This document shows, piece by piece, positions 1 through 13,038 of a stretch of DNA of 64,000 nt (position 1 is its first letter; every line of letters starts with the position of its first letter). The stretch lies in NCBI RefSeq assembly GCF_023065955.2, contig NW_026622797.1, positions 56,231,689 through 56,295,688 on the forward strand, given 5' to 3'. A model generated the notes under the pieces. That model was not told where the DNA came from. It saw only the letters and a list, made by a program, of their open reading frames with translations, and did not search any database. The stretch is from Ursus arctos. Its lineage: Eukaryota > Chordata > Mammalia > Carnivora > Ursidae. The position numbers and the translations under genes were made by a program.

Positions 1-639
1 AGTAATTTTTATTTTAAAAATGTATTTAAGAAGTGCCAGATTGAGATTTTAGAAGATTTAAGCAAGGACATTATAGCTCTTCACTTTCAGTTTTAATAGA
101 ATTCAAATTTGACACATTACCAAACCATAAAATAAATACAGGAGGTCCAAACATGTTTTGATTTTACCTATAGTGATTACTTTGATTTAAAAAATATATA
201 TATTAAATATAATTAAATAGTAATTAAATAGTAATTTTTTAAATTGGGTGTCTCTACTTTGCTGGTATCCTAAATATCATCCCCCCCCATTTATCTTGCC
301 TATTACCAGTTTTACACTGAAGTTGACTTTCTATTAATTCTTCCCTATGTTTAATTCTAATATATAACCACCAAGACATAGATCATTTAGGTAGAAAAAT
401 AATGAGATATTTGAAGACCAAAGGTTCCAATTAATAAACAGTTTTACTATTAAAATTTAATGCCAATATTATTGACTCTAATTCAAAATTACTATCAACA
501 GCAACCCTAATCCGTACATTTTTCACACTGTGATAGTGTCTACATGTTTTATTTTTTAGTCCTCAACAAGAATACTCATTAGCAATATAGTAGAAAGAAT
601 AAGTAAGAAGACACAAATTTTGTACTTAATCTGTCTGTA

Positions 640-815
640 TTGCTTATCTACTATATGGCAGGCACTGCATTAGGGAATTTATATATATCTTCCTAATTAT
701 GAATATGATATTATCTCTATTTTAGTTTTGAGAACACTCAGGTTCAAAGAGTTTAAGGCAATGTGCCCAAGGCATAAAACTACATAGCAGAAAATTAGGA
801 TTTGAACCCACATCT
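640..815 (-). mobile_element. MIR remnant
   Basis: Read on the plus strand this shows the reverse-complement MIR pattern: a motif like ATGGCAGGCACTGCATTAGG, then a Ctattttag block, CTCAGGTTCAAAGAG, GTGCCCAAGG and GGATTTGAACCCA. MIR is an ancient tRNA-derived SINE shared by mammals. Confidence 0.7.
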
Positions 816-1964
816 GCCTTAACAGGGACTTACCAGTACGCCATGTTGTGCAGCCTTACTGTGGAGGTAGTGAAAGAGGAAGTTGTTTTCAGGGGGAAGG
901 CTTGTCACTTTTTAAGGACTAACTGCCTCAGGGAACCACGTTCTCCTAATATCTTTCTTGTATCTTCATGTTACATCACCAAGGAATCATCTCTCATTAG
1001 ATCATAATAAGTTTGAGAGATACCAAGCCCTGTACATTGAGGGTCTTCACGAAAAGGAGAAATGGAGAAGGTGGTTAAAACCCTCTTAACTTTGTTACTA
1101 AATAACAAAGACTTGCAACTGTAAGGGCACATACAAATTAAACACAGGAGGCTCAATTCTCACTGTTGAAAATAAAGGAAGAAATCCCCTCCTTTCTTAG
1201 AACACTTACTTTAGAAAACTTTTAAGTCCTTTTTCTTTTTGAAATATATATAAATCTTTAGAAGTTAATTAAGGCTCTTGCCAGCTTTATGATCCAGGAA
1301 TGCCTTTCCCAAGGATCTGGGAAGTATCTTTTTTGAAATGCAATCACCATGGAAGATAATACCCTATTTCCAAATTTTTGTGGGAGAGGAGGAGCCTAAC
1401 TTAGGTGGGTGGGAGCCTAAAGCCCACCTTTCTCATAAAGACTTGAGAAAGTTTATTTTTCTTTTAGATAAAACCAATTAGCTAACACAGATGGTCACCC
1501 TAGTTTCCAAATGAATTTAGGAGGAACTATATGTGATAAATGGTGCTTTCAAGACTTCTTACTTGAGGACTAGGTATTGTTTATCTTGAGAACATGTATG
1601 CAATGGGTTGTGCCTTCTTGGCTATAAAAAAAAAAAGGTGAGACTTCTTTCTATCTTTCTAATGTCTTAGTGAATTGCCTGTGGTGTGCATCTCATTCTG
1701 GTTTAATGCCTATTCATTAATAAAATTATTTTATTTTGCATCTACCTTTACGGAAAGGTTTTCTGGGTTGGAAAGAAATTTTATTTTTAGTTTTATTTCC
1801 CTGTCACAACACTTATGTAAATATAGCCTCTTGATGGCTCTCTCCCTTCTACTTAACCGAGTAAAACTTAAAAAAACTAGAAAATGGACTGGCACATAGT
1901 TCGTATAAAAGAAATATTAGTTGCCTCTACACCCAAATTCATCTAAAAATAAGTAGCATAATTT

Positions 1965-2225
1965 AGATGGGGCTGACTCCGTCCCATAGTTCCATGTATG
2001 GACACATGAGCCAGGTCTGGCTATTCCAACTACCACATCCCCAGTCTTGGCCTTTTAGATTAGTTCAGAGAATGAGCACCTTGTTCAAGCTGATCCAATT
2101 GATAACCCTCCCATCCTACTCCAAACCCCCACCATGGATTTTGCTGAAACTTTGGCAAAAGAAGACCTCTATCTCTTTCAAAAGGAGGGGTCTAAGAACC
2201 AGATAAGCCCAGAGTAGAGTTTCTT
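1965..2225. mobile_element. Ancient medium-copy repeat, family not assigned
   Basis: Motifs such as ATTTTGCTGAAACTTTGGCA and GACACATGAGCCAGGTCTGG recall a mammalian medium-reiterated repeat. A related pattern (a GTTCAGG block followed by GCCAATGAAAACAAATC) appears at about 5520-5940. I cannot name the family. Confidence 0.35.
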
Positions 2226-2227
2226 TC

Positions 2228-2452
2228 TTCAGCATGACTGATACTGGGGCCAAATAATTATTTGAGTGTGTGTGAGGGGCTATCTTGCACATTGTTTAGA
2301 GGTTAGCACCACTAGCCTCTACCCTTAGACGGCAGCACCAGCACCTCCCCCACCTCCTTAAGACAATAAAAAATGTCTTTCAACATTGCCAAATGTCTCT
2401 TGGGAAAAAACAAAAAATAAAAAACCTCCCCGAGGTTGATAACCATTGGCCT
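2228..2452 (-). mobile_element. MER20-like hAT DNA-transposon remnant
   Basis: In reverse complement the order of blocks is that of the non-autonomous hAT element MER20: near one end GGTTGATAACCATTGG, then ACATTGCCAAATGTCTC, AGCCTCTACCC, a block recalling the ATTGTAGGATGTTTAG segment, and GGGGCCAAATAATT at the other. It is old and has several deletions. Confidence 0.6.
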
Positions 2453-3151
2453 AGAGCCACCATGGTTCACCTTGGTCACCATATGGAAAGATGGTACTTA
2501 ACAATAAAACCTACAGAGAGGAGAGTAAAGCCAAGAGATAACAAGGCAGCAAGAGAGGTCAGTCATTAATGACATACTTTAAGATCCTGGAGCCAACTAC
2601 ACTTGAAATGAGAACCACCATTGGACTTTTTTAGTATTATGGGGCTTTTAAAAAAGTATATCTGTGTAAGCTATTTTTAGCCATGTTTCTGACACTTGCA
2701 CCTGAAATAGTTCTGACTGATTGTATAACTACCATATAACTTACATACAAATAAGTATGACAGACATTAAGCTGGTAATTAAAGTGTGACAGGTGTTATG
2801 CAAGAAGAGTAGTGTGAAAACTCATAGCAGGTGGGATTTCTGGGGTTGGGGGGGAAGCATCACTGGGGAAGTGTTTCTGAAGGTAAATTGAAGTAATTCA
2901 GATGAAGTGATTGAGGTGGAGGTTGAGGAGAGGGGTGCACAGAGAATTAGCCTGGATGCAAAAAAGAATAAGACTGAAAAAGTCCACATGCGTTTGGCTG
3001 GAGAGGGCAAAATAGATGAAAATATAGAAAGGTGTGCCAATTAAAGCCTCAGTAGAAAACAGATGGAACACTCAAATGATAATAGCTGAGCAGGATTTAT
3101 TTACAAAGGAACTAGTTAATTACACAAGTCTGGGTGGAGGGTAGGACACCA

Positions 3152-3345
3152 GGACACTGATTCTCAAATTTCAGAGACTATCAGAATCACCATTGAGGTT
3201 TGTTAAAAGAAAGAATGCCAGTCTCCACCCCAGAGTTTTAGATCTAGTAGTTCCAGCGTGAAGCCTGAAAATCTGCATATCTAGCAAGTTTGAAACTGAT
3301 ACTGATTCTGCAGGTCTGTGGAACACACTTCAAGGACCACTGGTG
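3152..3345 (+). mobile_element. MER5A-like hAT DNA-transposon remnant
   Basis: The sequence starts ACACTGATTCTCAAATTTC and ends CAAGGACCACTGG, near-inverted terminal sequences. Between them are ATCAGAATCACCATTGAGG, CTCCACCCCAGAGTTTTAG and GAAAATCTGCATATCTAGC, in the order of MER5A. It sits inside an older unassigned repeat (about 3060-3620). Confidence 0.7.
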
Positions 3346-3772
3346 TCAGAAAATTTTAAGAGATAGTGCAGGAACCCAAGGCTAATAGCAGCTAAACTGT
3401 AACCACCCCTAAGATCTGAAGAAACAAAACTATGTAGGGTGTAAATTGGAACCGAGAACAGGAGAGAGATTTGTGTACAGTAGGCATCATAATGAGAAAC
3501 AGAATCCCTTGTGAGGATGCAGCCAGCTCAAGGCAACATCTCAGGGAGTGAGGAGGGAAATAAATATTCTGACCTCACTCTCTTCCTTCGCTTGGTTCTC
3601 TTGCTGGGAGCCCTGTTGATTTATTCCATGTAAGACAACCTTGCAATATAAAAAGAATGGTGGAGATTGATCTGAAGGGTAAAAAGATTTCCCTAACAGA
3701 TAAACAATGACTAAATATGGAAGGGTTTATAAATATATAGTTGGTCCTATACCCTTTGAACAATGGAAACTA

Positions 3773-3866
3773 CTGAAAGATTTTATGCAAGAGAAGGGCA
3801 TGATCAGAGTTTCCTGTTTCAGAAGAAAACTCCGATCATGCCCTTCTCTTGCATAAAATCTTTCAG
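3773..3866. repeat. Inverted repeat, 40-bp arms and 14-bp loop
   Basis: The left arm (3773-3812) and right arm (3827-3866) are reverse complements with a single mismatch. The right arm contains the target-site duplication of the L1 stub that begins at 3869. The perfectness argues for a recent origin. Confidence 0.97.
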
Positions 3867-3868
3867 AA

Positions 3869-4088
3869 CTATGGACTATGAGAAACAAACTGAGGGCTAC
3901 AGAGGGGAGGGGGGTGGGGGAATGGGATAGGCTGGTGATGGGTAGTAAGGAGGGCACATATTGCATGGTGCACTGGGTGTTATACACAACTAATGAATCA
4001 TCGAGCCTTACATCGAAAACCGGGGATGTACTGTATGGTGACTAACATAATATAATAAAAAATCATTATAAAAAAAAACAAATAAAAA
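3869..4088 (+). mobile_element. 5'-truncated carnivore L1, 3' UTR only, about 220 bp
   Basis: The body carries the carnivore L1 3' end: AAACAAACTGAGGG, a G-rich run, CACTGGGTGTTATACAC, then ACCGGGGATGTACTGTATGG and TAATATAATAAAAAATCATT followed by an A-rich tail. It is flanked by 16-bp direct repeats ATAAAATCTTTCAGAA at 3853-3868 and 4089-4104, so it is a discrete target-primed insertion. No coding part remains. Confidence 0.88.
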
Positions 4089-4104
4089 ATAAAATCTTTC
4101 AGAA

Positions 4105-4106
<2 letters not shown>

Positions 4107-4145
<39 letters not shown>
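4107..4145. repeat. (AC)n microsatellite
   Basis: About 20 uninterrupted AC units follow the L1 target-site duplication; the run continues imperfectly to about 4152. Confidence 0.97.
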
Positions 4146-4150
<5 letters not shown>

Positions 4151-4508
4151 AGAGATAATGGATTAGAAAGGAAAGGACCTCATATTGGGGTATTATTCCA
4201 GATGACAGTTGAGATGGAGATAAGTAGGCAGGTTTTGAAATTACTTAAGGAGCACACTCAATAAAACACAGTGGAGTGAGAAATAATTAAAAAATGACTA
4301 TTAAAAAAATGACTACTAAATTTTGGCTTGGGAAACCTATTGAATCATTACTAAATGTACTGATACAGGAAACTCTTCAGAAAGGAAAGTTTCGAAAAAG
4401 AGAAATAATAAATTTAGTCTGGAATATGCTACCTTTGAGATGCTTATGAAACATTTAAGCAACAAATATAACAGAGGTGGGTTGATAATATGGGCCTAAG
4501 GCTCAGGG

Positions 4509-4702
4509 GCGCCTGGGTGGCACAGCGGTTAAGCGTCTGCCTTCGGCTCAGGGCGTGATCCTGACGTTCTGGGATCAAGCCCCACATCAGGCTCCTCCGC
4601 TATGAGCCTGCTTCTTCCTCTCCCACTCCCCCTGCTTGTGTTTCCTCTCTCGCTGGCTGTCTCTATCTGTCAAATAAATAAATAAAATCTTAAAAAAAAA
4701 AT
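4509..4702 (+). mobile_element. CAN-SINE, full length, young
   Basis: It has a tRNA-Lys-derived head GGGCGCCTGGGTGG, a GTTAAGCGTCTGCC box, and a CT-rich body ending in a repeated AAATA motif, AAATCTT and an A tail. It is flanked by about 20-bp direct repeats, TGGGCCTAAGGCTCAGG on the left and TGGGTCTAAGGCTCAGG on the right, with one difference. The subfamily (GCTCCTCCGCTATGAGCC) is the one seen in bears and pinnipeds. Confidence 0.95.
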
Positions 4703-5519
4703 ATATGGGTCTAAGGCTCAGGGCTGAAGATACAGAATGATGAAATTTCAGTAGGAGAATGGTAATCAAGCTATGAGACAGGGCAAGCTTATCCAAGGAG
4801 AGCAAGAAGTTTAGGGTATTTATCTAGTTATAAGTAAAAGTTACTACTTTGTGTTGAAATTAGCATATTCAAAATATGCAAACTGGGTTGAGGTTGTACA
4901 AAGAAAAATATATTGACTGTAATCATCATTCTATTTAATACGACTTGTGCTAAATATTAAAAACCAAGGCTAGGTCAGCGCTTGGCACCAAGAAAGGGGA
5001 TACTAGTAAGGGAAAAATGGAAGGTGAAGTGACAGATTTGGCACCTAGAAGAATAAAATGATTCAGTAACTTGAAGCCCTCATCAGTGGTCTCAACTCAA
5101 TACCACAGGTAATTTTCTTGAGAAACAAATAGTAACTGATAATATTCCCCTTACTATTCCCTCATCTTTTATGCCATAGATCTAAATCATTATTTCCCAA
5201 GCTACATTTTCTACTTTTAATTTCCTTGAAGAAATATAGATAGGAAATCTAAAAGAAACAAATTCTAGAAAACTAAAACCTTCAATTCATTTTGAATCTC
5301 AAAAGCTTAATTAAAAGACCATTAATTGAGCACCTATGACAAATATATACATAAAGACACTGGTGATGTAAAACTCCTGTGTTCTGACTCAAATAAAAAC
5401 TTCACATAAGCTACTTATGCAAAGGTCTGATAGTGGATATCCATTGTATTGATCTGTGCAGCATCTTTTCTACTTTCCTCAGGTATAAAAATCCTGATTT
5501 TCCTTTAAAAACCCACAGT

Positions 5520-5940
5520 TCCTCATATCTAAATCTATGTGGTTTTAAAAGAGGTTGACCCGTTGGCCCCATTCCTAGCTTCCTGAATGAATATATATGC
5601 TCCCAAGCTATCCAGTGAGAATAGCACCTCCTTCCGAATAGGATAATTGGTTCAGGATTTAGTTTATGACCTACCTCAGGCCAATGAAAACAAATCTGGG
5701 GTCTCTTGATGAAATTATAGGGTCCAGGTGTTTTACTTCTACCTGGATGTTCGATGTAGAACTATTGGTGGCAACTGCCACCTGTTGAGAGGCACGTGTC
5801 CAAGAGCAAAGCAAATACAAGGAAGCAAAGACTAAACGGAGGCAAAATATCAGAAAAACTAAATGTTGATACTCTAAATCCAGCCACACTACCTCTGGAC
5901 TTTTCAAAGGTGCCAACCAACGAGTTAACGTTTTTGCTTA
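5520..5940. mobile_element. Ancient medium-copy repeat, family not assigned
   Basis: Blocks such as GATAATTGGTTCAGG, GGCCAATGAAAACAAATC and GCAACTGCCACCTG resemble an old mammalian repeat and echo the copy at 1965-2225. The family cannot be named from inspection. Confidence 0.35.
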
Positions 5941-6260
5941 AGCTAGCCTGAATTAAATTTTTGATGGTTACCACTATATTAATAGAAGTGAATATAAAGT
6001 TTAAGGTGTTAGATTTGATTCCAAATCATATATATTGTCATCATCTTTAATGGATTTTACAAAGTTAAAATGTAAATGGACCATTTAAGCAGAATTTTTT
6101 AGGAATAATTGATCGAGTCTAGAACTTTGGGACCTTATTGAGTAAATTTCAGATCATTAAAAGAAGTATGTTGAAGATTTAAAGAAAAATAAATTTTAAA
6201 AATGATTGTTTGTGTTATTATTCTGCTTCTAACCAAAGCCTAACATCTCCTTATTGATAG

Positions 6261-6362
6261 AGATGATAGATATAGATGATAGATAGATAGATGATATATA
6301 GATAGATAGATGATAGATAGATGATAGATAGATATATACATACATACATATATATAGATATA
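6261..6362. repeat. Compound GATA / GATGATA / TACA microsatellite
   Basis: Irregular GATA, GATGATA and ATATACATACATA units run for about 100 bp. The structure is interrupted and no flanking mobile element is evident. Confidence 0.93.
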
Positions 6363-7360
6363 TTCAGATGTCCCTTATTCCCTTATTCTTGATAATAAAC
6401 TTTATAATTAATAAAATAATTATAATTAATAGCAAGGAAGTATTTTCAAAATGTTGCAAAAACTGCCTGTATTTGCTACTTCCATTAGTAAGAACTTTTA
6501 TTTAGGGTACAGTTCACATTGTATTTTAAAGGAAAATTTATTTTGTTATTTTGTAGAATATTTAGCAATAATTGCATACCTTAATTATATGGAAAACGTC
6601 AAAATAAACTTAAATGTTCCAAAACACAAAACCAAATGCAATGCTATTTTTTTAAAAATGAGAGCATATTTCAAAGTGATGAATTAATTGACAGTACTGA
6701 GAAATAATGAAATAATGCTTTCATTGTAAATGACAATTATCAATTATAAAATTATAAATTATGAAATAATGCCAAAGAAGGAATGCCTGGCTTATTCAAC
6801 TAAATAAATACATAAAATCTCTATCCTCCTGCTTCAATATGCTTAATATACTTGCTTTATTTTTATTCAGTATCATATTCTATACTTTATAGATTTCTTT
6901 CATCTCTATTTTAAAGATAAGAACTATCCTATCCTCTAAAGATAAGAAGTATAAAAAATAAAAAAGTAAAAAGTAAAGATAAGAAGTATCCTATCCTAGT
7001 CTAGGAAATTTTTATCATGAAATTTAGAGTTTGCATTACTCATTCTTTCTGTCAATTATGAAGTTAGCATTATAAAAGTGAAAAAGAAATAAATTGTTGG
7101 GCACCCATATTATAATTTGCAAATTAGGACTAAGTATTTAAAGATATTAATTCACTAAATACTAGTTAATTTAAAACAGACAACTCTTTCTAATAAAACT
7201 ATAAATCCCTCTTAGATTCTTTAGTATTTAAGGGCAAAAGTAATATATATTTCCAATAGAATTATTTAAGGAAATACATACTTGAAATATATTATTGCTC
7301 TTTGTCATTAACCCATGACCATCAAAAAAATTTTTTAAAGTAAATCTTTTAAGCAGTCTA

Positions 7361-7642
<282 letters not shown>

Positions 7643-8034
7643 TCATGAAACTATGACAATTATAGCTTTCCTTACAAGACAGAATATTTCACATTAATTT
7701 AGAACAACAGTCAATTTTTTCTGCTAATTGTAATTAATATAGAGTGAAAGCCTAAGAAGGCAGACTACTTTGGGAATATATGTGCTTCAAAAGAGAATAT
7801 TTAGTTATAATAATTTCACCATGACTATATAATAAAAATATGATGCTATTTATCTTATATCACATGTAAGAAATAATATATAATGTGATATATGCTATAA
7901 AATACATAATCCATAACATAATTTCACATGATTACAGCATCCCAATTTGAATCATATCACTTATTCAATATCAGCTGTGCTATTTCAGTGGCATGTATTG
8001 ATGAAAGAATGAAAAAAACTCACTGCCTAATTGC

Positions 8035-8150
8035 CTACTATGTGCTAAAAATGGGAGTAGGGACTTTCATATATTACCACATTTTGTCCTAACAAATATG
8101 AAAATTATAACTACTGTATTTATAGGAAAAAAATAGTAAATTACTTTGGA
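8035..8150 (-). mobile_element. Possible MIR remnant
   Basis: TACTATGTGCTAAAAATGGG followed by CATATATTACCACATTTTGTC fits the central part of a reverse-complement MIR. It is short and degraded. Confidence 0.35.
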
Positions 8151-8189
8151 ATTAGAAAAAGAAACATTTATCAAGTGTTACGCATTCAT

Positions 8190-8690
8190 CCAACATTTAA
8201 TGGAGCACCTACTATGAGCCAGATATAAAAGAGAAATTTCTGAGTCAAAAGTCATGATATAGATGAAGAAATCAATAATAAATGCTTAAGCAAATAGAAC
8301 ACATAACTTCTGATGCTGCTAAATGGCATAAAAGCATAAAATAGGGCAATAGGATACTAAACAATTTCAAGATAAGAGAGGACAAGACAAAATTGAGTAA
8401 TATGCCTGGAAGTCCTTACGGAGGAGATGAGAGATGAGGTAGAAACTAAAAGATGAGAAAGAGCTTAGGCATTTGAAAATCTGAAAGAAGAGCATTTCAG
8501 GTCAAGGACACAGCAAGTAAAAGCCCTGAGGCCAATATGATACTGAAGTGTTCCAGAAAGAGGACTACTGCCATCAGCGTGACTGAAGTCACATCCGGGA
8601 AGTGAGGGAATCAGTTGAATAAGGTCAGAATGAAGAGAGAGTGTCAGGCTCTACACAACAAACGCTGTTAAAAATTCGTATGTTTAATTA
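8190..8690 (-). mobile_element. LINE2 3' remnant
   Basis: In order this shows GAGCACCTACTATGAGCCAG, ATGCCTGGAAG, GAAGAGCATTTCAGGTCAAG, GCAAGTAAAAGCCCTGAGGC and AATAAGGTCAGAATG. Read in reverse complement this is the familiar L2 3' region (GGGCTTTTACTTGCTGTG...). It is non-coding and degraded. Confidence 0.65.
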
Positions 8691-10708
8691 AGTACTAAGA
8701 GAATCCATCCAGTAGCATATTTTTGTGGTGCAGGTGGAACATGGTACCCTGTGAATAAACCAGAATGCACTTGGCTCTACGGCTTACTATCTGACCATGG
8801 GTAAAGCCTCTGGAAGGTGCTTTCTTAGAGAAAGACACCACAGAGTGGAAAAATTTAGAGGAGGTTGCCATGCCAGTCTGTCTAGAAAGGCGATTACCGT
8901 CTTCCCAACCCCTGGAGAACAACAATCATCCATGAGGGTCGTCACACCTAAGGGCATTTTAGATATGATAGTAATGTGTCCTCTTGCTTATACTCATCTC
9001 AGAAACAAGACTAACCCCATTTTTCTTCCCACCCTGTTGACCTGGCTTATCCCTCTACTCTTTCCTACACACACTAGCCTGACCAGTTGCCGTTCTTCTG
9101 AAGCTCCCCTGCACTGCCACTGTATGCTAAAGAACTCCTACTCAGAGATCAGCACACTGTTCCACACTTTCAACTAATTTTTGGAATGCCCTTTCATCCT
9201 TCTGCTTTATTGGACCATATCCCGATAACAGTGCTTCTCCTTCAGCCCTCTTTCATGGAGATTATCTTGTCACCCTCCCATCCCTCAGGCACAAAGGCCC
9301 ATTTGGTGTCTTCCTTGCCCCTCAGTGCTACCCCCAGATCATTTCTTCCCTCCTTCATGCTTCTGCTCCTCTAAGGCTCATGCCATTTTGCTATACCACA
9401 CTCTCTCGTTACAGTTGCTGTTATCAAATGAAATCTGAATCAGAAGATGTACTAAGTGGGAAGGGAAGCCTTTGCTTTTCAGATGTTTACCTACCGGATG
9501 ACAATTTTGCTTTCTTTCCCAACTCTTATCATTATTCTCTATGTATTCAAAATCCACTTACATGAAGCATCCAACATGGTGTCTCAGTCCTTTTACCTTC
9601 TCATTGCCAAGTCCTTTCCCTCACTGGAATTTATCCTCCCTCTCCCATGACCACAGCTATACTCTGCAATTGTCAGAAAATAATCTATCTCTATATTAAG
9701 ATTTCTAAAAGCTCATTCATCTAGCTCATTGTTCAATCACACCCATCCCTACAATTCTTTGGTCCTATAAAGACCTCTAACCCACTGACCCCAACACTTT
9801 CCCATTTTCTGTCAACCCCCTTCTAAGCTCACTTCTGACCTCCAAACCTTGTCTGGCCTAGGTCTCATGGTCCATTAGCATAACTTCTATGATGTACACA
9901 TCTTCAAGTCTTTCACCACTTTTGTGCTGGGGTAGTTGGCCTTACAAAAAACATGCCTTACATGACTTTTTTTTTTACTTTCTCCATGCCTACTCCTGAA
10001 GAGCTGAACCATGCTAATTGTTTACACTTAAAATTAATACCCTCATAATACCCTGTTATTATGGCAGGATCTATTTCCAACTCTATGAGATGAACATCTT
10101 ATCCATTTTTCTTTAACCTCACAACTTCTTACTCTAATACTTAGTTGATTACCTCAGTAAGAAAACAAAAGCAATCACATGCCATGCCCTTACATGTCCA
10201 CTGCAAACCCCACCAAATTCATCTACCTGTATCCTCTTTCTTAGTCTACTGCTATAGAGGAACTAGAACTCTGCTTATTGGGTCAGTCCTAATAATCATG
10301 TTCTGATTCTTGTATTAGTTAAGGTTCCAACACAGGATGCCACTTTGAGCAGAGTAGTGCTCTTCAGCTGAGAAATAAAACCAGTTTAACCCAACTACAG
10401 AATGTTTCCATGGAGATAGAAACCATGACCTCCTTTGTCTCCCTTCGTTTGATCTCTTGCTGGGGCTTTCCACTGGTCAAACTGAATCAAAAGACAAGGG
10501 ATACATGAGTCTATTGGTGTAACCCACACAAATCAGACACCTGGGACAGACAATAGAATGAAAAAAAGAGGAGAATGGATCTGGGGACAAAAAGGATGAT
10601 ACACAGTACATTCCCACTACCTTTCACTTGCTCCAAGTCCTGATTAGCTGAGTTATCTTGTATCTCCTTCATAACCAATCTGTCCCTTTACGTAGAATCA
10701 TTTTCAAA

Positions 10709-10709
<1 letters not shown>

Positions 10710-10758
<49 letters not shown>
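10710..10758. repeat. (AT)n microsatellite
   Basis: About 24 uninterrupted AT units. Such tracts are prone to length change and to cruciform extrusion. Confidence 0.97.
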
Positions 10759-10760
<2 letters not shown>

Positions 10761-11789
10761 CAGTAACCTTCACTGAGTCTCATAACCCCCTTCTGCCACA
10801 GCCTAATTTTTCTGTTTCTCCTCGTAGACAACTATCCAGAAAGATTTGTCTACACATGCTCCCTTAATGTTTCAGTTACCTGTCCAACTACTGTAGTGAC
10901 TTCTAGACTCATTCCACCTTCTAGACTCATTAACACAGCACTAACAACCTCCAATTCGCTGAATCCAAGAAATGTGGCTCTATTCTCTTTTTACTCAGCC
11001 TCTCAGCTGCATTTGCACATGAGCTATCACCTCTGCCCCCCCCCACACACACATTTTTTTTAACACTCCCGTCTCTAGCTTGTGCAACAGTGCTCTTCCC
11101 TGGCTTTTCCCACCACAATGGGAACTCCTGTCAGAACTCTTTGCTACTTTTTTTCCCTACCTTATTCTAAATGTTGATGATCCTCAGCACTTGGTTATAG
11201 CCCCTATCCCTTTTTTCTTTTTAATTTGTCCCTAAATGATCTTACCCACATACATTAAATTCAATAACATCTTTATGCTGATGACTCCAAAATGTATATA
11301 CCTGACCCAGACCTCTCCTAGTGAGCCTTAGACACATATATCCAGCAGCACTTGTCAGGACCACTTTAAGCTCATTTACTAAAGAGCAACAAAATTATCT
11401 TCTTAAAGTATACATTTAATTATATCCCCACCACTACCTCAAACCAACCAATAGATGGCCAATGCATTTAGAATAATATTCAACTTCCTTGCCGTGACCC
11501 CTGGAAACTATGTTTTACCACTTGTTTTCACATTGATAATGGCTCCAGAACTCACAAAATTGATCAAGTCAAAAGCTAGGAAATCACTCTACTCTCCATC
11601 CTATCCTTTGGAAATCTTGCAAGTTAATCTATCAATACATATCCTGAACCTATCCATTCCCTCCATCTTCCCTGCTTCCATCATGGTTCATGTAAACTTT
11701 ATTTCCTCTCTGGATTCCTACAGTAGCCTCTTACCTCTACTTTCCATTTCTATGTTCACATAGTCAATTTTCCATAGAAAGTCATAGTG

Positions 11790-12143
11790 ATCTTTTAAAA
11801 ATTAAATATGATTTTATCATGCATCTGCTTAAAACCTAACAGTGGCTTTTCATTGAAACTTAAAAAAAAGACAAAACTGCTTACCCTGGTGGTCACAGGC
11901 CTGCACACTTTCCTCTCTGACCCTAGCTTTTCATTCCTCTCTCACTATATCCCAGACATATTGGTTTTCCTTCTGTTCCTCAAACTTGCCAAGCTCATTC
12001 CTGACTTGAGGTCTTTGCCTTGCCTTCCTTGCCCACTGTTTCTGACTGGAAAGATCTTTCCTAAGATCTTCACATGGCTGTTTTATTCTCGTCATTCAGG
12101 TCTCTGCTCAAATGTCACTTCTTCGGCAGTAGATATAAATAGT

Positions 12144-12192
<49 letters not shown>

Positions 12193-12440
12193 CTTCTAAG
12201 TTATTGCTTTGTTTGCAAATGTTTTGTTTTCCTCATAGCATTTATTCTAATATGAAGTTTTATTACTTATTTATCTGTTTATTTATTATTATTTAAATTA
12301 TCTTTCGTGGGGGGTATGTTTCTTTCTTCCCCTGTTATCATAAATCATGAGGGTAAGGGCATTAAAGATTACATTCATCAATATATCTCAGTGCCTATAA
12401 AAATGACTGACAACCACACTTAGAAAATGTGCTGAATGAA
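11790..12440 (+). mobile_element. LINE2 3' remnant
   Basis: The L2 order is clear: TCTGCTTAAAACCTAACAGT, TTCCTTCTGTTCCTCAAAC, GGTCTTTGCCTTGCC, CAGGTCTCTGCTCAAATGTC, then the 3' UTR. A TG microsatellite has expanded within it at about 12142-12188. Confidence 0.75.
12142..12188. repeat. (TG)n microsatellite
   Basis: About 22 TG units, nearly uninterrupted, inside a LINE2 remnant. Confidence 0.96.
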
Positions 12441-12489
12441 TAAAATATTCATCATGAAGTCTTATATTCTACATTTCCCTCTTCAACTT

Positions 12490-12870
12490 CATCTTTTCCT
12501 TAAATTCTAAATATTCTGTTTTCTTTCAGTTTCTCAAATACAAAGCAATTTTCTGCCTCAGAGCCTTTTAACATATTGTACTATGTGTCGATACTATTCT
12601 TCAAATGATGAGCTCCCTTCTTTCCTTTAAGGTTCAAACTAAATGTGAAACCTTTCCTGAACTTATTTAAAGACAGTCCTGTTATTCCCTATCTCAACAC
12701 TTTATTTCCTCAATTAATTCATTTTTAAGTTATTTTGTTTGTTGGCTTACTTGCTTTTTGTTTGTCTCACTTCCTTGGAATATAACATCTATATTGATTC
12801 ATTTTTTAACACTGCTTGGCACATAGTAAATGCTAAGTAAATATTAGTGGAATAAATGATTGCTAAATTA
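12490..12870 (+). mobile_element. LINE2 3' remnant (second copy)
   Basis: TTCTGCCTCAGAGCCTTTTA, GAAACCTTTCCTGAAC and the ending CTGCTTGGCACATAGTAAAT then GAATAAATGA give the L2 3' end in the same orientation as the copy just upstream. It lies directly after the first, separated by about 50 bp. Confidence 0.65.
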
Positions 12871-13038
12871 GTGAATTCTCTGACTCAACTTTCTCATCTC
12901 TAAGCGGATTTAACAATGCTTTTAAAATTGTTTTGAGAACTAAATAAAAGGAACCTAGTAAATATCAGCTTCTTAATGTTATTTTATTACTTTAGCTTCC
13001 CAATAATTTTCAATGGACTTTTAATTGACTTTATTTTT

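Noticed and set aside
11808..12296. Open frame of 162 codons on the plus strand
   Set aside because: It lies wholly within a LINE2 remnant and runs through a TG microsatellite that yields a poly-Val-Cys stretch, so it is not a gene.
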